Source of the DNA: Lunularia cruciata
Lineage: Eukaryota; Streptophyta; Marchantiopsida; Lunulariales; Lunulariaceae
Direction: 5' to 3'
NCBI GenBank assembly: GCA_948567375.1
Contig: OX419759.1
Coordinates: 45,857,493-45,921,492 of the forward strand
DNA length: 64,000 nt
The notes under the pieces are model-generated. The model saw nothing but the letters and a program-made list of their open reading frames with translations, had not been told where the DNA came from and made no database searches. How positions within the stretch are numbered: position 1 is the stretch's first letter; the number at the start of each line of letters is the position of its first letter. Both the position numbers and the translations under genes were made by a program. Shown in pieces: positions 31,555-43,934 of the stretch.

Positions 31555-33907
31555 TTAGTCAAACCGCTCCCAATCAGTAAAAGTCGGAATATTAGATGGA
31601 GGTGGTGCCGTGAGACTACCCATTCCACTGTCAAATGTCTCCCACTGTGTAGTAACGACCACAGAACTACCGGACGGTTGCGGCTTCGAATTCCGCACTT
31701 TCAGGGCATCCACTGCTTCAACGAAGTTCTGCACCCTTTGAACCTGTTGACCCAATTGGACGAATCAGGTCAGCCGAATGCAGAAATCCATCAAAAGCGA
31801 AGATAGATGCATTCACCCAAATTTATCTCCCTCAAAAAAACAGGATAGCTTTTCCACAAAATTCAGTAAAGAAACCCAGGGAAGAAGCTGAAGAAGAAGA
31901 AGTTCAGAATAAAAGACAAAAGAATAACGATTCGGGTGGAACAACATGACCCCTCGATGGAACTAAATGGAATCCAGTATCTTCAGACAGCAGTAAAGTT
32001 AATCCGCGGTGTCTTCTGGCGGTATACCTTCTAGAGATCCAGATAACTTGTCTCGTATGCTATTGTCCATTCATACAAGCACAAAAGTAAATGAATTGAG
32101 ATAGCCATATACTTCCACCAACCTCAGTTCTGCGCAATGCCTTTGCTTCTCCGTCTGCCTGGATACCGTCCAACTTCAAAAGTTGCCTCATCAGCATCTC
32201 ACTTAAAACTGAGAACTCACTGTCGGCACAAATGCCTCCGTTTATTACTTTCCCTTCTAGATCTGATATCTGCACACGGAGAACATGGTTACTTACAGAA
32301 ACTCGAACCTTTAATCTGATATGGGCAAATTGGCAATCCCCACTATGTGAGAAAGAGTTAAAAGTTTGAAAAGACCGTCTATTTTTAACGTTCGACGTTC
32401 GACCAACAACCTCAAACTGCTCTTTCCTGCTCTCACTAATTACTCATCACTTGATCAATAAATCAAAGTCAGATAACTAATCTCACCATCTCCTCTCAAC
32501 AAGTTTCAGACTATGAGACTGAAAGAACGGGTGCTAGAAATTTGAGCCTCCGAATAGTCGAATTTACCCACCTTCTTAGCAAGTTGGTCGACTTCTGTCC
32601 GGACTCCAGCGACAGATTTACAAGCTTTAGCAATTTTCTCTTGCTTTCTCATTTCGTCAACTCTTCTTTCTCTACTGGCTGGATCCTCAACCAGAATAAT
32701 TTTTGCCTTGTCTTTCACGCCTGCAACATGTAACCACTCGGAGTCTTCCTTCTGTTTGCCTCTGAATAAAAGTCTCTGTTCATTAGGCTGCAAACCCGTA
32801 TCCTGCACGAGCAGTTTCTTAAGGTCACCTGCAAAACAAACATAGATGTATTCAGCCAAACCTCTTATTTCTAGGCATAGAATTTCAGTTCCTAATTTTA
32901 CTCGTTCATATGAATCTTTGCGAGAGACGCTTACGGCCGACATGAGATTAGCAATCGACACACACAGTCACTTTTGAACTCCTTCCCTCAACTCGGCAAG
33001 AATGGTTCCACCTGAAGGAAAGGCAAAGGTGAAGTAAATGAACGAGCTGTCCACATATTAGCATTATCCGGCAACCAAGAGCTGTAGAAGTTATCTACAA
33101 CAAGGTCAGTGACACCACATAAAACGATATCGGCCCATTGTACCAATGGATCTATATCTACAACTTTAATTGATGATGGTGAAATACATTAACGGTATGT
33201 TTTGTCCTATGGAAGCAACTGGTAAACTTTGATTCAGTTCACCCAAAATTGGTTACATTAACACGTGCTTTTGTCTAGATTCGTCCACAGTGAAAACAGA
33301 GCTAGGTAGTATCCGTGTATGAAATAGATCGCCCATCTGGAACACAGCATTGTTATCCCTTTCCAGTCGGGGTCTAGGCTTCCCATTCCAGCTTGAAGGC
33401 AGAGGTTCATAAACCAGTTGAGTAATCATCAGTCAGGTATTCATTCCAGCGAAAGAGGAAGTGCTAGGGTAGGAAGGCCTGTCGTAACGGGCGTAGGTGC
33501 TGAAGCCATGAATCCAACACATTAATAAAGGAGAAGGTTAAACAGTCCATGTGCAACAATCGTGTGAGTCATCGATTTCTATGAAACTCGACGATAAGAG
33601 GAATAGGAATCTCGGACAGAACACACAATCAATCAATCAATCGCCCTTGCAGCTTCTCAAAACCAAATTACACACGAAGGAAACGTAAAGTTGAGAACCA
33701 ACCGAATGTGGCCTGAGCAGGAACCGATATATCATGAGAGAAGAGTCCGTGCGACACCTTGACCTTAATCATGGGGCCCTGTACGGGGGCGACAGCATCA
33801 GGGTCTCTCTTCTGCACTAGCATACCACCCGGCCGCAACTCCCAGTCGATAGCATGCTCTTGCGCCGCACTACCACCGAACACTCCTTTCAATCCCGGTT
33901 TATTCAT
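31555..33907 (-). CDS. BAG family co-chaperone (BAG1-4 type), four coding exons
   Basis: Exons on the minus strand are 33703-33907, 32572-32828, 32123-32269 and 31555-31743, with GT-AG introns of 874, 302 and 379 bp. They join in frame to a 265-residue protein. An N-terminal WELRPGGMLVQKRDPD block, the hallmark of plant BAG1-4, is followed by a ubiquitin-like domain (about 46-118), a BAG domain (about 135-220; LLMRQLLKLDGIQADGEAK) and a C-terminal WETFD motif. BAG domains bind the Hsc70 ATPase domain and act as nucleotide-exchange factors; the ubiquitin-like part may link to the proteasome. The ATG at 33907 is the first true one; an upstream GTG extension is not needed. Length fits the family. 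Confidence 0.95.
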
Positions 33908-34780
33908 CTCTCTTCCCTGTAGCACCTCTCGGCCCTCTTATCATCTCCAGCACAGCCAATCTCCCCTCCCCCCGCCACCCGTCGTCCTCCTCCTCGTCCC
34001 TTCCTCTCCAACTCTCACCTCACTCACAGCGCTCACACACTCACTGCAGTAGAGTATCCCTCAATCCGGCTCTCCTCGCATTCCAAGGCTTCCTTCCTTC
34101 CTTCCTTTCAGGCAACCTCCCAGGAAGAAGAAGAAGCTGTCCGTCTGAACTTCTGTCCGGCAACTCCTCCTTCTGTCTCACTCCTTACTTGCACTTCCTC
34201 CTCCACCGACTCTTTTCTCTCGCTCTCACTCAGTCCTCTCGTCTGTCTGTCTGCCCGCCCCTGCTGCTGCTGCTGGCTAGTCTCCTGTTTCTTCTGCTGC
34301 TCCCTTTGATATCTATCTATGTGTGCGCTCCCGATAGGCCGAAGCGCGCTCCCACCTTCGCCTTAAAGAGTGGCTTGGCGCGTCAGGCGAGGGGCCCTCC
34401 ACGCACCTCCTCCGCTCCCCTTTCCTTTCCTTCCCTTTGTTGCGGCATCGACGACGACGACGACCATCAGCAGCAGCAGCAGCAGCAGAACGAGTTTTAC
34501 ACATCAAAAGAAGGTGGAGAATCTCTTCTTCCGACTCCATTGAAGACGACCGCTTCAGCAGCAACAAGCAGGAGTGCAGGAGCGGGCGATCTTCTTCTCT
34601 TCCTTCAGACGATTTCACCATTCGAGCTGACTGACTCGATTGATTAGGTTCGAGTCTACCGTTGGAACGCCCGGCAACTAGTGGAACTCGTTCTGGCAGG
34701 TTCTGGGCAGTTTCGACGTCTACATCTTCACGTCGGCACCTGAAACAGGTGAGTATACATTCCTCAATCCCAGTCATACG
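33908..34780 (-). promoter_or_regulatory. 5' UTR/promoter region of the BAG gene with microsatellites
   Basis: GC-rich, strongly strand-biased sequence (pyrimidines on the plus strand) directly upstream of the BAG start. It holds a CTTC-type run near 34088-34110, a (CTG)n run near 34263-34276, and (CAG)7 at 34468-34488. The composition is typical of a long plant 5' leader or promoter. The ORFs crossing it on both strands are low-complexity and look like chance frames. A CAG|GTGAGT on the plus strand near 34746-34755 resembles a splice donor and could belong to a divergent transcript. Confidence 0.5.
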
Positions 34781-35746
34781 CTGTGGAGTTTAGTTGACGC
34801 CGGCAGATCCCATGTTCCCGGGAAGATAACACGTTCTCCGTAGAGTCTTCCCGACCACCGGGTTGGACTCCCGTCTTGTCGGTCTCGCGACTCAAGTTCG
34901 TCCCGAGCCCAACCGGTAGAGTCCGTCGGTCATACGGAACCCACTCTCTCGAGACGGTATCTCCTACTCCGTTATACGAGAATCTTCCTTTTTAGTCTGC
35001 ACTTCCAGTGGAATTACCCTAGTTAATCTGTTACTCACTTGGAATTTAATTCAATCTTAAACTTTAAAATGCAGACGTAGGTTCTTATGCGAAATAATAC
35101 TTTAAATATCTACACGAATAACGGTAGGTATGTATCTCGGGCGACATCCTTGTTACAGGATTTCATTAAAAGTGCATTTTTTATTTTTACATAACCTTTT
35201 ATAGATAAATAACTTAATGTAATTTAAAAAAATATGATTCCAAAATTTTAAAAATAATTTAATAATCAAAATCACCCATTCTCTCCCCGTCACTCGACGG
35301 CAAATATCTGTCAAGGTTCTCTGTCTAAGAATGGAAACTCAAATTTTAGGCAGGAAAAAAAACGGTCATGGAAATGCTTTACTGTAATAATTTGATCCTT
35401 AATATGCTAATAAAAGAGATATTTCATCTATATTTAGTTCTTTGATAGAGATTACCAATAAGTTGCTGTATGACCTCGAAGACCCAGATTCTTACACCAT
35501 GACATGAAGGTCCACGCTTGGATCCAAGGTATGGACATCTGGGCTAAAATTTAGCAGGTAACGATTAATGCATACACGTGTGGATTATGCATGCTGATTA
35601 CTGCAATAAACATAAGAGGTGTGGAAAATTTGCAGATTAACAATATTATTTAACATTTGGATCATGGTTTATATTTAGGAAAAAATTTGTGCAAAACTTA
35701 ATTTATATTCTAAATTAAAATGGATACATTGACTGGATAAGGTATG
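34781..35746. other. Intergenic sequence upstream of BAG
   Basis: A GC-rich first part (to about 34980) is followed by AT-rich sequence. No ORF of interest, repeat or element is recognised. Confidence 0.5.
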
Positions 35747-36346
35747 TTAAATAATTAAATTTAGGGGACCGATAACCTCCTCGCGAGATGTCCGTAAACT
35801 CACCACACCCCACGGGTCATAGGCAAGGACCATTTTAACTTGGAAAGGTTTAACAGGAGAACAGGTAAAAAAGTAGAAAAGGCGACCGCGCAGGTTTAAC
35901 AGGAGAACAGGGCGACCGCGGAGAAAACATGAAGGAGGGGAAGACCCTATCGAGTCACGTCGTACAACGGTGAGACAAAATAGGGAAATTGGAGCTAAAC
36001 TCCAAACCTGGAAAGGTTTAACTAAGATCTGAAATGCAAGCGACTTGACCGTTCCCTCGGATTGGGACCTCCTCCCAGTCCCTAACTTTGTCGGGAACCA
36101 CCGGGGGTGGTGCGCTGCGAGTGCGGGATCGCAACAGATGTTGCAACATGCTGATGCTGTCAGCGCAGGAACACTCAGGAAAAGTTTCAGTGGTGAACTT
36201 TGGCCTATGATTGCCTGTGATACGCGAAATTTACCGAAACGTGCGGTGAGATTATCGACTCTTTTTAACTTAACTAATTTACATTGAGAGAGAAGGACGA
36301 CCGCGTAGAAAAACCTGAAGGATGGGAAGACCCCATCAACCCGCAC
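35747..36346 (-). repeat. Two E-type 3' tails bracketing a GC-rich 0.33-kb body
   Basis: Minus-strand tails lie at 35884-35960 (diverged; GATAGGGTCTTCCCCTC) and 36288-36345 (hairpin GATGGG...CCCATC perfect, 36321-36337). Between them is about 330 bp of GC-richer sequence unlike any E coding part. A 199-codon open frame crosses the whole block, but it reads through both tails and shows no domain. The block may be short E derivatives or a SINE-like unit borrowing the E tail. Confidence 0.5.
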
Positions 36347-36480
36347 AATTTAAATTGTATGTTGGATTACTCCTAAAAATATAATATGTTCTATTTGAAC
36401 ATTTTATACTCTTTTATTCTATACATGCCATAGTGAGCATGAATATGAATCTACTCTCTTAGATATCTTATCTTATTTAC

Positions 36481-38737
36481 CTTAAGGAGAGAAAGGCGTA
36501 GCACACATGAAGGATGGGAAGACCACATCAAGCTGTATAGAGGAGAGATAAAAGAGGTAAAATGGTGCTAGGCACCAATAGTATTGATATGAGAAATATG
36601 CCTTCTACTCCCGGAGCTATGCAAGTTGTAAGGTCTATAAATTATTGGAGTGTCTGAAGAAGCATCACCTAGTGTAATTGTTTTGCTATGGATTGCACCA
36701 GCCAATGCTCTCTATAGAGCAATAACACCCGTCGCCTAATGTATGCTATAAAGTATGAGAGTGAGAGTGGTATCGCATGATGTCTAATATGATAAACTCT
36801 CATGCACTTCTTGACAAATGTATTGAACTCCGTGTCCATCGCTCCATGTAACTCCAAAGCTAGAGGAACAAAGAGGTGACCTTGCTGCATACCTCTATAC
36901 TTGGAGACCTTGTGCAGTAGTATTCCGTTCATTCCCATCCAAGAGGATGAGTAATCACTCCCTTCCAAAACTGCATCATGCATAGGATATGTAACCACAA
37001 TATCCATCACTATCACCTGAATATCTCAAACTAAGTATAAATCTACTCTAACACATGTTATACAAAGTATACAGATACTCTGTCCAAGCAAGGTATCCAC
37101 TCTCTTGTGCCATAAAAAACACTATATCTCTAATGGCATCATGGGTAGCTATCCTCTATCCTCCAAAAGGACATCGTGTCATATGGATTGTTGTTGCATC
37201 TAGTGTAGAACCCCACTCACAAATGAGTAATGAAGATGCAGACGGGTGGACCAAACCTAGGCAAAACCTCATCATTGTAGAGAAGGTGGCTAGTGTGAGT
37301 CAAAATGTCAAGATCCCTTGTCACACACTCAAATATCCCTGGTCTGATGATATCATCAAAGATTCCCATGATCCTCCTATCAAAAGCTCTTACATATGAT
37401 AGGAAAATGAAGGAAGAGTGAACTATGCAAAGAAAATAAGTCAGTCAATGGGTAATACTAGAGGAGATTATAACATATGCCACATGTGGATCCCTTCATA
37501 GAGGAAGGTCATCCACATGGAGAATATCCTCTACAAGAGCAATGTTTAAGAAGCATGTGACAATCTTGGGATCATGTTGGCACTCCAAGAATATGTAATC
37601 CATTTGTAGATGTGACACACTCCTTTGAAAGCTCTAGGTGGGGAGGGATACCTTAAGAGGACCATGCTCTACACTGACTCTCAAGCCTACTAGATGTAAC
37701 TTGGTAGTCAAGTGATCAAAGGCATGCATGATCTGATCTATGGGACCTACAATATTTATATTGTCTACCAAGGAGAGAAATACACAACCTAACATGACCA
37801 AAATAGTAGATAAGAGAGCTCTAAAGTGAGCCATGGCAAACTAAGATCCTCCTAAAGGATCTCCCTATCATGTATCAACAATTGCCTCCAAGACAATGAC
37901 TCCTTTGTGTGACCAACCATTTTGGTATTAAAAGGAAGCAAGAGAGCCATAGAATGACCACACAAAAAGAATGAGACTTGCCAAAGATCAACAAGCCTCC
38001 CTAAGCTCTCTAAATGATGCTCAAGAAATGCTATTAAAAGCATTCTCAACATCCACCTATAGGACAATCCATTATGGATGGATATCTAAGAGTGCCCTGA
38101 TGCTTAAAGATATAGCCTCACAACCGCCAAGTGTAGCTACTCCAAATTGAAGTGGATTGAGGTGCTCTCAAAAGTGAGATCATTGTTGAAGGATAATAGT
38201 GCAGCTAACCAAACACAAAAAGATCTCTCCAATAGCAATCGGTCTAATGCTCCGTGTGTCCTTCTCCATTATGAAAGTCAACTAGCACCTAACACCCAAC
38301 TAATTGACATAAGAATATCTCTCCTTGTTATTGTTTCAACCACCTAAAATAGCTTGATAAATCCATTAGAATGATCATCTACTTGAAAGCAATCTCAAAG
38401 ATGCTCATATACCATCCCTAGCAAGCCTCTTCAGGAGAGGCAAAGTGCAATGCACAATGCATGTGCAAAAAGTGACCTATCAAGACATTAAGTTACTTAG
38501 GCTTATATTCTAAGACCTCCAATGGGATTTCTTCTCTTGCCATAGGATGTAGTGACCATAAGGAAGAGATAGTCTTATTAGTGGGACTAGCCATAGACAA
38601 AGGGTTTAGCACTCGTGTTACTCTACTAAACTCTCCTTCATGATCCAATATCCTACACCATTGTAATTGAGTGGACTCTGTGGTATCCTTCATCTCCTAA
38701 AATATGCAACTCTAACAAACTCCTCCTAAAGGGCAAT
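36481..38737 (-). mobile_element. Element E2: decayed copy of the non-LTR element
   Basis: On the minus strand the order matches E. Reverse transcriptase pieces lie at about 37630-38140 (MALLLPFNTKMVGHTKESLS; a motif-C region reading LVDNINIVG, so ADD is lost). A zinc-finger/endonuclease-like part lies at about 37100-37250, and the 3' UTR has hairpin 1 at 36563-36577 and the tail at 36481-36533. The LTR of A2 abuts its upstream end at 38738. Confidence 0.8.
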
Positions 38738-39308
38738 TGTAATCTTCCAAGGACAAGAGAAACACAAAGCTGCATATCTCAATACTATGATGCCCCAAAG
38801 GAGCACCTTGTCTTTTTTATATAGCAAAGAGGATCCTCCCAAAGGAAACTCTGCCCTTGGATCAAATATATAGATTGATTACATGTCAATGAGCTCCACC
38901 CTTAAATTAGTTTTATGGATGGGTGACATGCCGATCCTTGTCCTATCTGGTTGGTCAAACAACTTTGACTAGGAAGAATCATTAGGGAATCTTCTTATAA
39001 GAAGCTCAAAATTGCATGGGTAAGGTATTGTTAGAAAGCTCTCAATGAGACAAATAGTGGAGGAGAGAAGGCAAACCTTTTGCACTAACAAGAGGGATCT
39101 TTTCCTTTTTGAGGCCTAATTCATCCATTTAGGCCTCCAAATTGGCTCTAAACTTTTTGAGGTGTTCTTGACTCTTGCTCTATTAGTGGTAGTACTCCTT
39201 TGGTGACACCTCTATCTGATCCACTTAGTTCATCATATATAACATCCTTCCATATGTTGCCAAGTCAATTTCCGCCTTTAGGTAATGTGTTAAACTATTG
39301 GTATTATA
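38738..39308 (-). repeat. LTR of element A2
   Basis: 571 bp, related to the A LTRs (7237-7975, 11927-12662) in the same orientation with TGTAAT...GTATTATA ends. It is shorter because it lacks the 156-bp internal duplication. By position it is the 3' LTR of the minus-strand remnant that follows. Confidence 0.87.
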
Positions 39309-39662
39309 AATCTCCTTCCTTTTAAGACACGCGTCCTCATTGTAAAGCTATTGCTCAAAAGATTGCACTAACACCGATGCATAGATCAAGTTGGATGTTG
39401 TTGGCTCCAATGTTCCCTCACACAATGGGTACCCTTCCCAATGTACAAGATACTCCACATGCAAATGGCGGGTACCACAAATGCATCTATGGAGAATGAG
39501 TTCAACTTCATATTCCTCTATGCCATCAATGAGTGTTGGATAATGTCTAACTTCTTGTATAGAAGGAAAGTGGAGCAATTGGGATGCATATCTATGTAGT
39601 AATGAAACTTGAAACATTAGATGGATATTAAGGTATTGTGGTAGCTCAAGGTGATATGCCAT
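39309..39662 (-). pseudogene. Element A2 pol end with chromodomain
   Basis: Minus-strand frame encoding an integrase tail (AYHLELPQYLNIHLMFQVSL) and a chromodomain (about 39350-39480; EEYEVELILHR ... VEYLVHWEGYPL). The upstream part is cut by the C3 LTR at 39663, and the reading frame runs by chance into that LTR. It indicates that family A carries a chromodomain. Confidence 0.8.
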
Positions 39663-41587
39663 TGTAAAAGACCAAGGAGAGAAATAGGAGAATGGAAGAT
39701 CAAAGTGAAAGATCACATTGGGACTCTTGAATGAGTGAAACTCTCAATGTCTATCATGAACTTGGGCTTTGGTATTTATAGAGAACATACAAGGCTCTTC
39801 AAAAGCTTCCTAAAAGTTGCTTTCTTAGAGTGCAAGTCAAGCTAACTGGAAAGCTTCTAGAGAAGCTTCCTTCTAGAAGCCGTCTACTTGATGTGCAAGC
39901 TAAGCTAGTTGAGAAGCTTCACAAGAAACTTCATTCTAAAAGCCACCTACTTTGCATGCAAGCTAAGTTAATAGAGAAACTCTCAAGAAACTTCCTCTTA
40001 TAAGTCTCCACTTGGCATGCACATTATCCGATGCTTGGAAGGTACCAAGTAGCTTCGTAGATGCTTATAGAATATTTTTATAACTCTTGGCTAATTTGGC
40101 CTATTTGCTACTTCATTAGTCCAACAAATTTGTAAACTCCATATTGTTACATATCCCACCGTTAGTTGGTGACATCCTCATCACCATGGAAGCTTCAAAC
40201 TCCTAATTAGCAATTTGTGCATTTTGGAGATGAGAAAGAGACTCCTAAGTGGCATCATGAAGTGGATACCCTTTCCAAAGGACTTTGTACTCAATATGTT
40301 GTTGGTGGCCATGTTGACTGTGACGACGTGCAAGGATACAATCAACTTGATATTCCTCATGATTGTTGATAGGAATGGGAGGAGGAAGGGATTTAATATA
40401 AGACAAAAAGGAATATGGATTAGAAACAAAGTGTTTCAACTTGGAAAATATGAAAGATAAGGTGGATTTGCATAGGACAAGGCAAGGCAAGTCAATAAGC
40501 AACAAGAGAAATGATTTGGGTGACAATAAATAGACCTATCTAATTAGGAGTAAATTTATGAACTTGGATATCAAGTGGGAGGGGTAGGTTACTGAAAGAA
40601 AGCATGACCTTATCATCAAGTTGAAAAGTTAGATCACGATGATGTTGATCTATGTATTATTTTTGACAATTTTGAGCAACAAGGAGATGAGATTTGGCTT
40701 GTAGTAGACATTGGGATATTATGGTCAAGAAGGTGGAAGTATGTCGGACATGAGATGGAGGAGGAGCAAGAAGGGAACAAGTGTGTCTTGGCCAAAATTA
40801 AGGAAGAAGAGAGAGAATCCAATATTTGCATGTTTGGAATTATTGTAGACAAAATAAACAACATTCATCCAAATTGGTATGGTGGACATTGACAAAGGCA
40901 CAAAATATATCCTCCAAGGTGCAATTTGCACATTTGGTTGTCCATCAGTTTGAGGATGATAGGTCATAAACAAAGTAAGCTTGGTACTAAGTATTTGGAA
41001 GAATGCTTGCCAAATTTTTCTTGTGAATTGAGGATCACGGTTGGAGATGAGTACATGAGGTATACCATAATGCTTGAAGACATTATTGAAGTAGATCTAG
41101 GCCAATGTTAGGAGCATCCACTATATCAAAGGTTGATGTCAAATGAATCTGCTTACTAAGCTTATCCACAAACACCACAATTGTCATGTGACCTTGCTTT
41201 ATCTTGAGCAAGGATGTGATGAGATCTACACTCATGTGTTACTATTGAGCAAATGGAATAATAAGTGGTTAAGGGAATCCACTTGGTTTTTGGTTGCTAG
41301 CCTTGTTGCATTGGTAGTTCTCACAAGATCAAATAAACTCTCAAACATCTTGTGCCATGTTGGGCCACCGCCATTGGCATTGTAGGGTACCTAAGGTCTT
41401 GTCCACACCCATGTGACCAACAATTGGTAAGTCATGGACTTCTTGAAGGCGTACAAGTGATAGATCATACTTGGCTAGAACATAGATTCGCTTCTCCCAA
41501 TCACATGTCTCCATACATGACAAGGAATACAACACTTTCTCCTTCAAGGAAGTCCTTCTATTTTGGGAGAAGTGGATCTCAAGACTT
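39663..41587 (-). mobile_element. Element C3: C-family fragment with 3' LTR, chromodomain and integrase
   Basis: The 3' LTR lies at 39663-40151 (489 bp, TGTAACAATATGG and TTTTACA ends on the minus strand). Upstream on that strand come the chromodomain and integrase tail (about 40200-40640), the integrase core, and the HHCC finger at about 41340-41440 (EVHDLPIVGHMGVDKTLG). Homology ends at about 41587, where a C-type LTR in the opposite orientation begins. It keeps the integrase that element C lacks. Confidence 0.85.
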
Positions 41588-42062
41588 AGTAACAAATAGG
41601 CCAAATTAGCCAAGAGTTATAAGAATACCCTATAAGTATCTAGGAAGCTACTTGGTATCTTTCCAAGTAATGGGTAATCTGCATGCCAAGTGAGGACTTC
41701 TAGGAGGAAGCTTGTTGGGCAACTTCCCGGTTAGTTTAGCTTGCACATCAAGTAGGTGGTTTCTAGAAAAAATTTCTTGAGAAGCTTCTTAACTAGCTTA
41801 GCTTGCATGCCAAGTAGGCGGCTGCTAAAAGGAAGTTTCTCAAGAAACTCCATGGTTAACTTGGCTTGCACTCTAAGAAGGCAGCTTTTAGGAAGCATCT
41901 TGAGAGACTTCTTGAGAAACTTCTTAAGAGTCTTGTATGTTCCCTATAAATACCAAAGCTTAAGCTCATGCTAGGCATTTGGAGTTTCCCTCATTCAAGA
42001 GTCCCAATGTGATCTTTCACTTTGATCTTCTATTCTCTTATTTCTTTCCTCTATCTTTTACA
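41588..42062 (+). repeat. C-family LTR in inverted orientation, 5'-truncated
   Basis: About 475 bp matching the C-family LTR from about base 45 to its TTTTACA end, with a TATA box (CTATAAATACC near 41943-41953). It points away from C3, so with 39663-40106 it makes a long inverted repeat about 1.5 kb apart. No TSD pair was found. Confidence 0.85.
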
Positions 42063-43608
42063 AACAGCCACTACTCTATACCCTACACATCACTCTTTAG
42101 CATAACAAAGGCACCATCAAGTGAGTACGAGGAATAAGAATCATGTTAACTCGTCCAAGGGATCACATGCAAACAATCAAGTGGTAGGGGAAAACTTATC
42201 TAACCTCATCATGGAATGTACAGGATAGCCTATGGAATATATGTGGATATGGAAAACTAATCTCAAATAACCTCAAGATACAACCCGCTTGAGATTCTAA
42301 CCATTCCCATGACTCAATCTCTATCCCTAGATGACTGCCTTTAAGAAGTGATTATCACCTACTACTAGGGTAAGTAACTAGGAGACTGTGGACTGGAAAT
42401 GTTCTTGGGAATGAGGACCTAAGACTGAACTATATCTAGAGACAAAGACAATAGATGATACTATTTAAGGGATAGAAACATAAGAGGGAAGAGAGACAAG
42501 GGATGGGATGTGGACAAAAGGTGGGAAGAGGACTATATATGTTTAAAAGGGTATTTTTGCCATGTGCATCATGCACGGGGCTAATACTAGTCTATTATGA
42601 AAACATGTGAAATAAATGTGCTACCACTAGATGTAGTGTTGACATCGTACCTCCGGTCTTGAGTTAAATTATGTTTTTGAAAAAGATTTTGCTTTTAACA
42701 ACAGATTTTTCTCAAGAGTTAATGAAATATTAAAGAAATAATAGAATAACTCTAAAAGATCAGTCATTGCTTTGATTGATAGTCTTTGAGCTTTGATGTT
42801 CTTGTCCATGCAAAGATATTGCTTAAGGGTTTATAAAACTTTGATGGCTTTTGGCTTTTGATGATTATTATGGAGATTTAATGTATAAATTTAGAATTAC
42901 AATAGTCCGATACTAATAAAATGGAAGTATATAAATATAATACTCAGGATGAATTAAATGTTCTATAAAGATAGAAGAGATTCTCATAAACTCTCAAGTT
43001 GAAACCATAATTAAATTCAAATTTTGCTAAATTGTGGATGTAAAAGTGACTCCTGATATATATTACATATTGACTCTAGATTTAATTTGGTTATTAGGTC
43101 CAAAATGGATATAAAGTATAAAATAATTTAATTGATAAAATTTTCCAATATTTATTATTTTCATAATTTCAAGTCTTTTAAAAATTAATTATCTTCTAAA
43201 TGCTGGACCACCCATTGCGTGCAAGGAAAAAGAGGTGTGCTAATTGTTTTGACAAGTAATTGCGGTCACAACAATTGAAACTCGTCAATTACTGTCAGTA
43301 GAATTGACTTTTTACAAGACTGAAATATTTACCTAAGCCGATATTACCCGGAAGTTATCGTTCTGTCCCAACTTTTCCCCCTCCCTGGTGGGTAGGAAAA
43401 AGTATCTTACCAGCCCCGTTACTCCCAAGCGATGCCGCAGTAAACGACGAGCAAGTGAAAGCGAAGGATGATACCTTACCCATTTTCACTTCGAAGCTGG
43501 TTCCGAGAGCTTGGACAGGACAGCGCCACTGCAGTACTTACTACTGTAGTAGTAACTAGTGTGGTTAGATTAACCGCAGTGGAAGTTCAAACTTTACAAT
43601 CACCAAGT
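42063..43608. other. No gene seen
   Basis: Mostly AT-rich, with a GC-richer patch near 43350-43540. No open frame, repeat end or RNA gene is recognised. Confidence 0.5.
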
Positions 43609-43934
43609 TGATGATTTCTAAGGTGAATATGCAAATATAAGAGAGAAATCTTGACATTAGTTTCTTTTTGGTACTGTATCATTTAGCGAAAATGATGTTG
43701 TATAGGGGATTTTCTAGAGGAAATATCTTTACGTGCTTTGAGAGAGAGATATCTTTTTAATAAGAAGTGCATGATGATTTCTAAGGTGAATATGCAAATA
43801 TAAGAGAGAAATCTTGACATTAGTTTCTTTTTGGTACTGTATCATTTAGCGAAAATGATGTTGTATAGGGGATTTTCTAGAGGAAATATCTTTACGTGCT
43901 TTGAGAGAGAGATATCTTTTTAATAAGAAGTGCA
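43609..43934. repeat. Perfect tandem duplication, 2 x 163 bp
   Basis: 43609-43771 and 43772-43934 are identical in my base-by-base reading. No coding frame lies in it. Absence of any difference means the duplication is very recent or is an assembly artefact. Confidence 0.95.

Noticed and set aside
33908-33925. N-terminal extension of BAG beginning at GTG (33925)
   Set aside because: GTG is not a normal start in plant nuclear genes, and the in-frame ATG at 33907 gives the expected N-terminus.
34189-34647. 152-codon plus-strand ORF with Leu-rich start and poly-Gln
   Set aside because: Low-complexity sequence produced by CT-rich and CAG repeats in the BAG upstream region; no recognisable family.
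35747-36346. 199-codon minus-strand ORF as a gene
   Set aside because: It runs through two copies of the E-type 3' tail, has no domain, and its composition follows the local GC patch.
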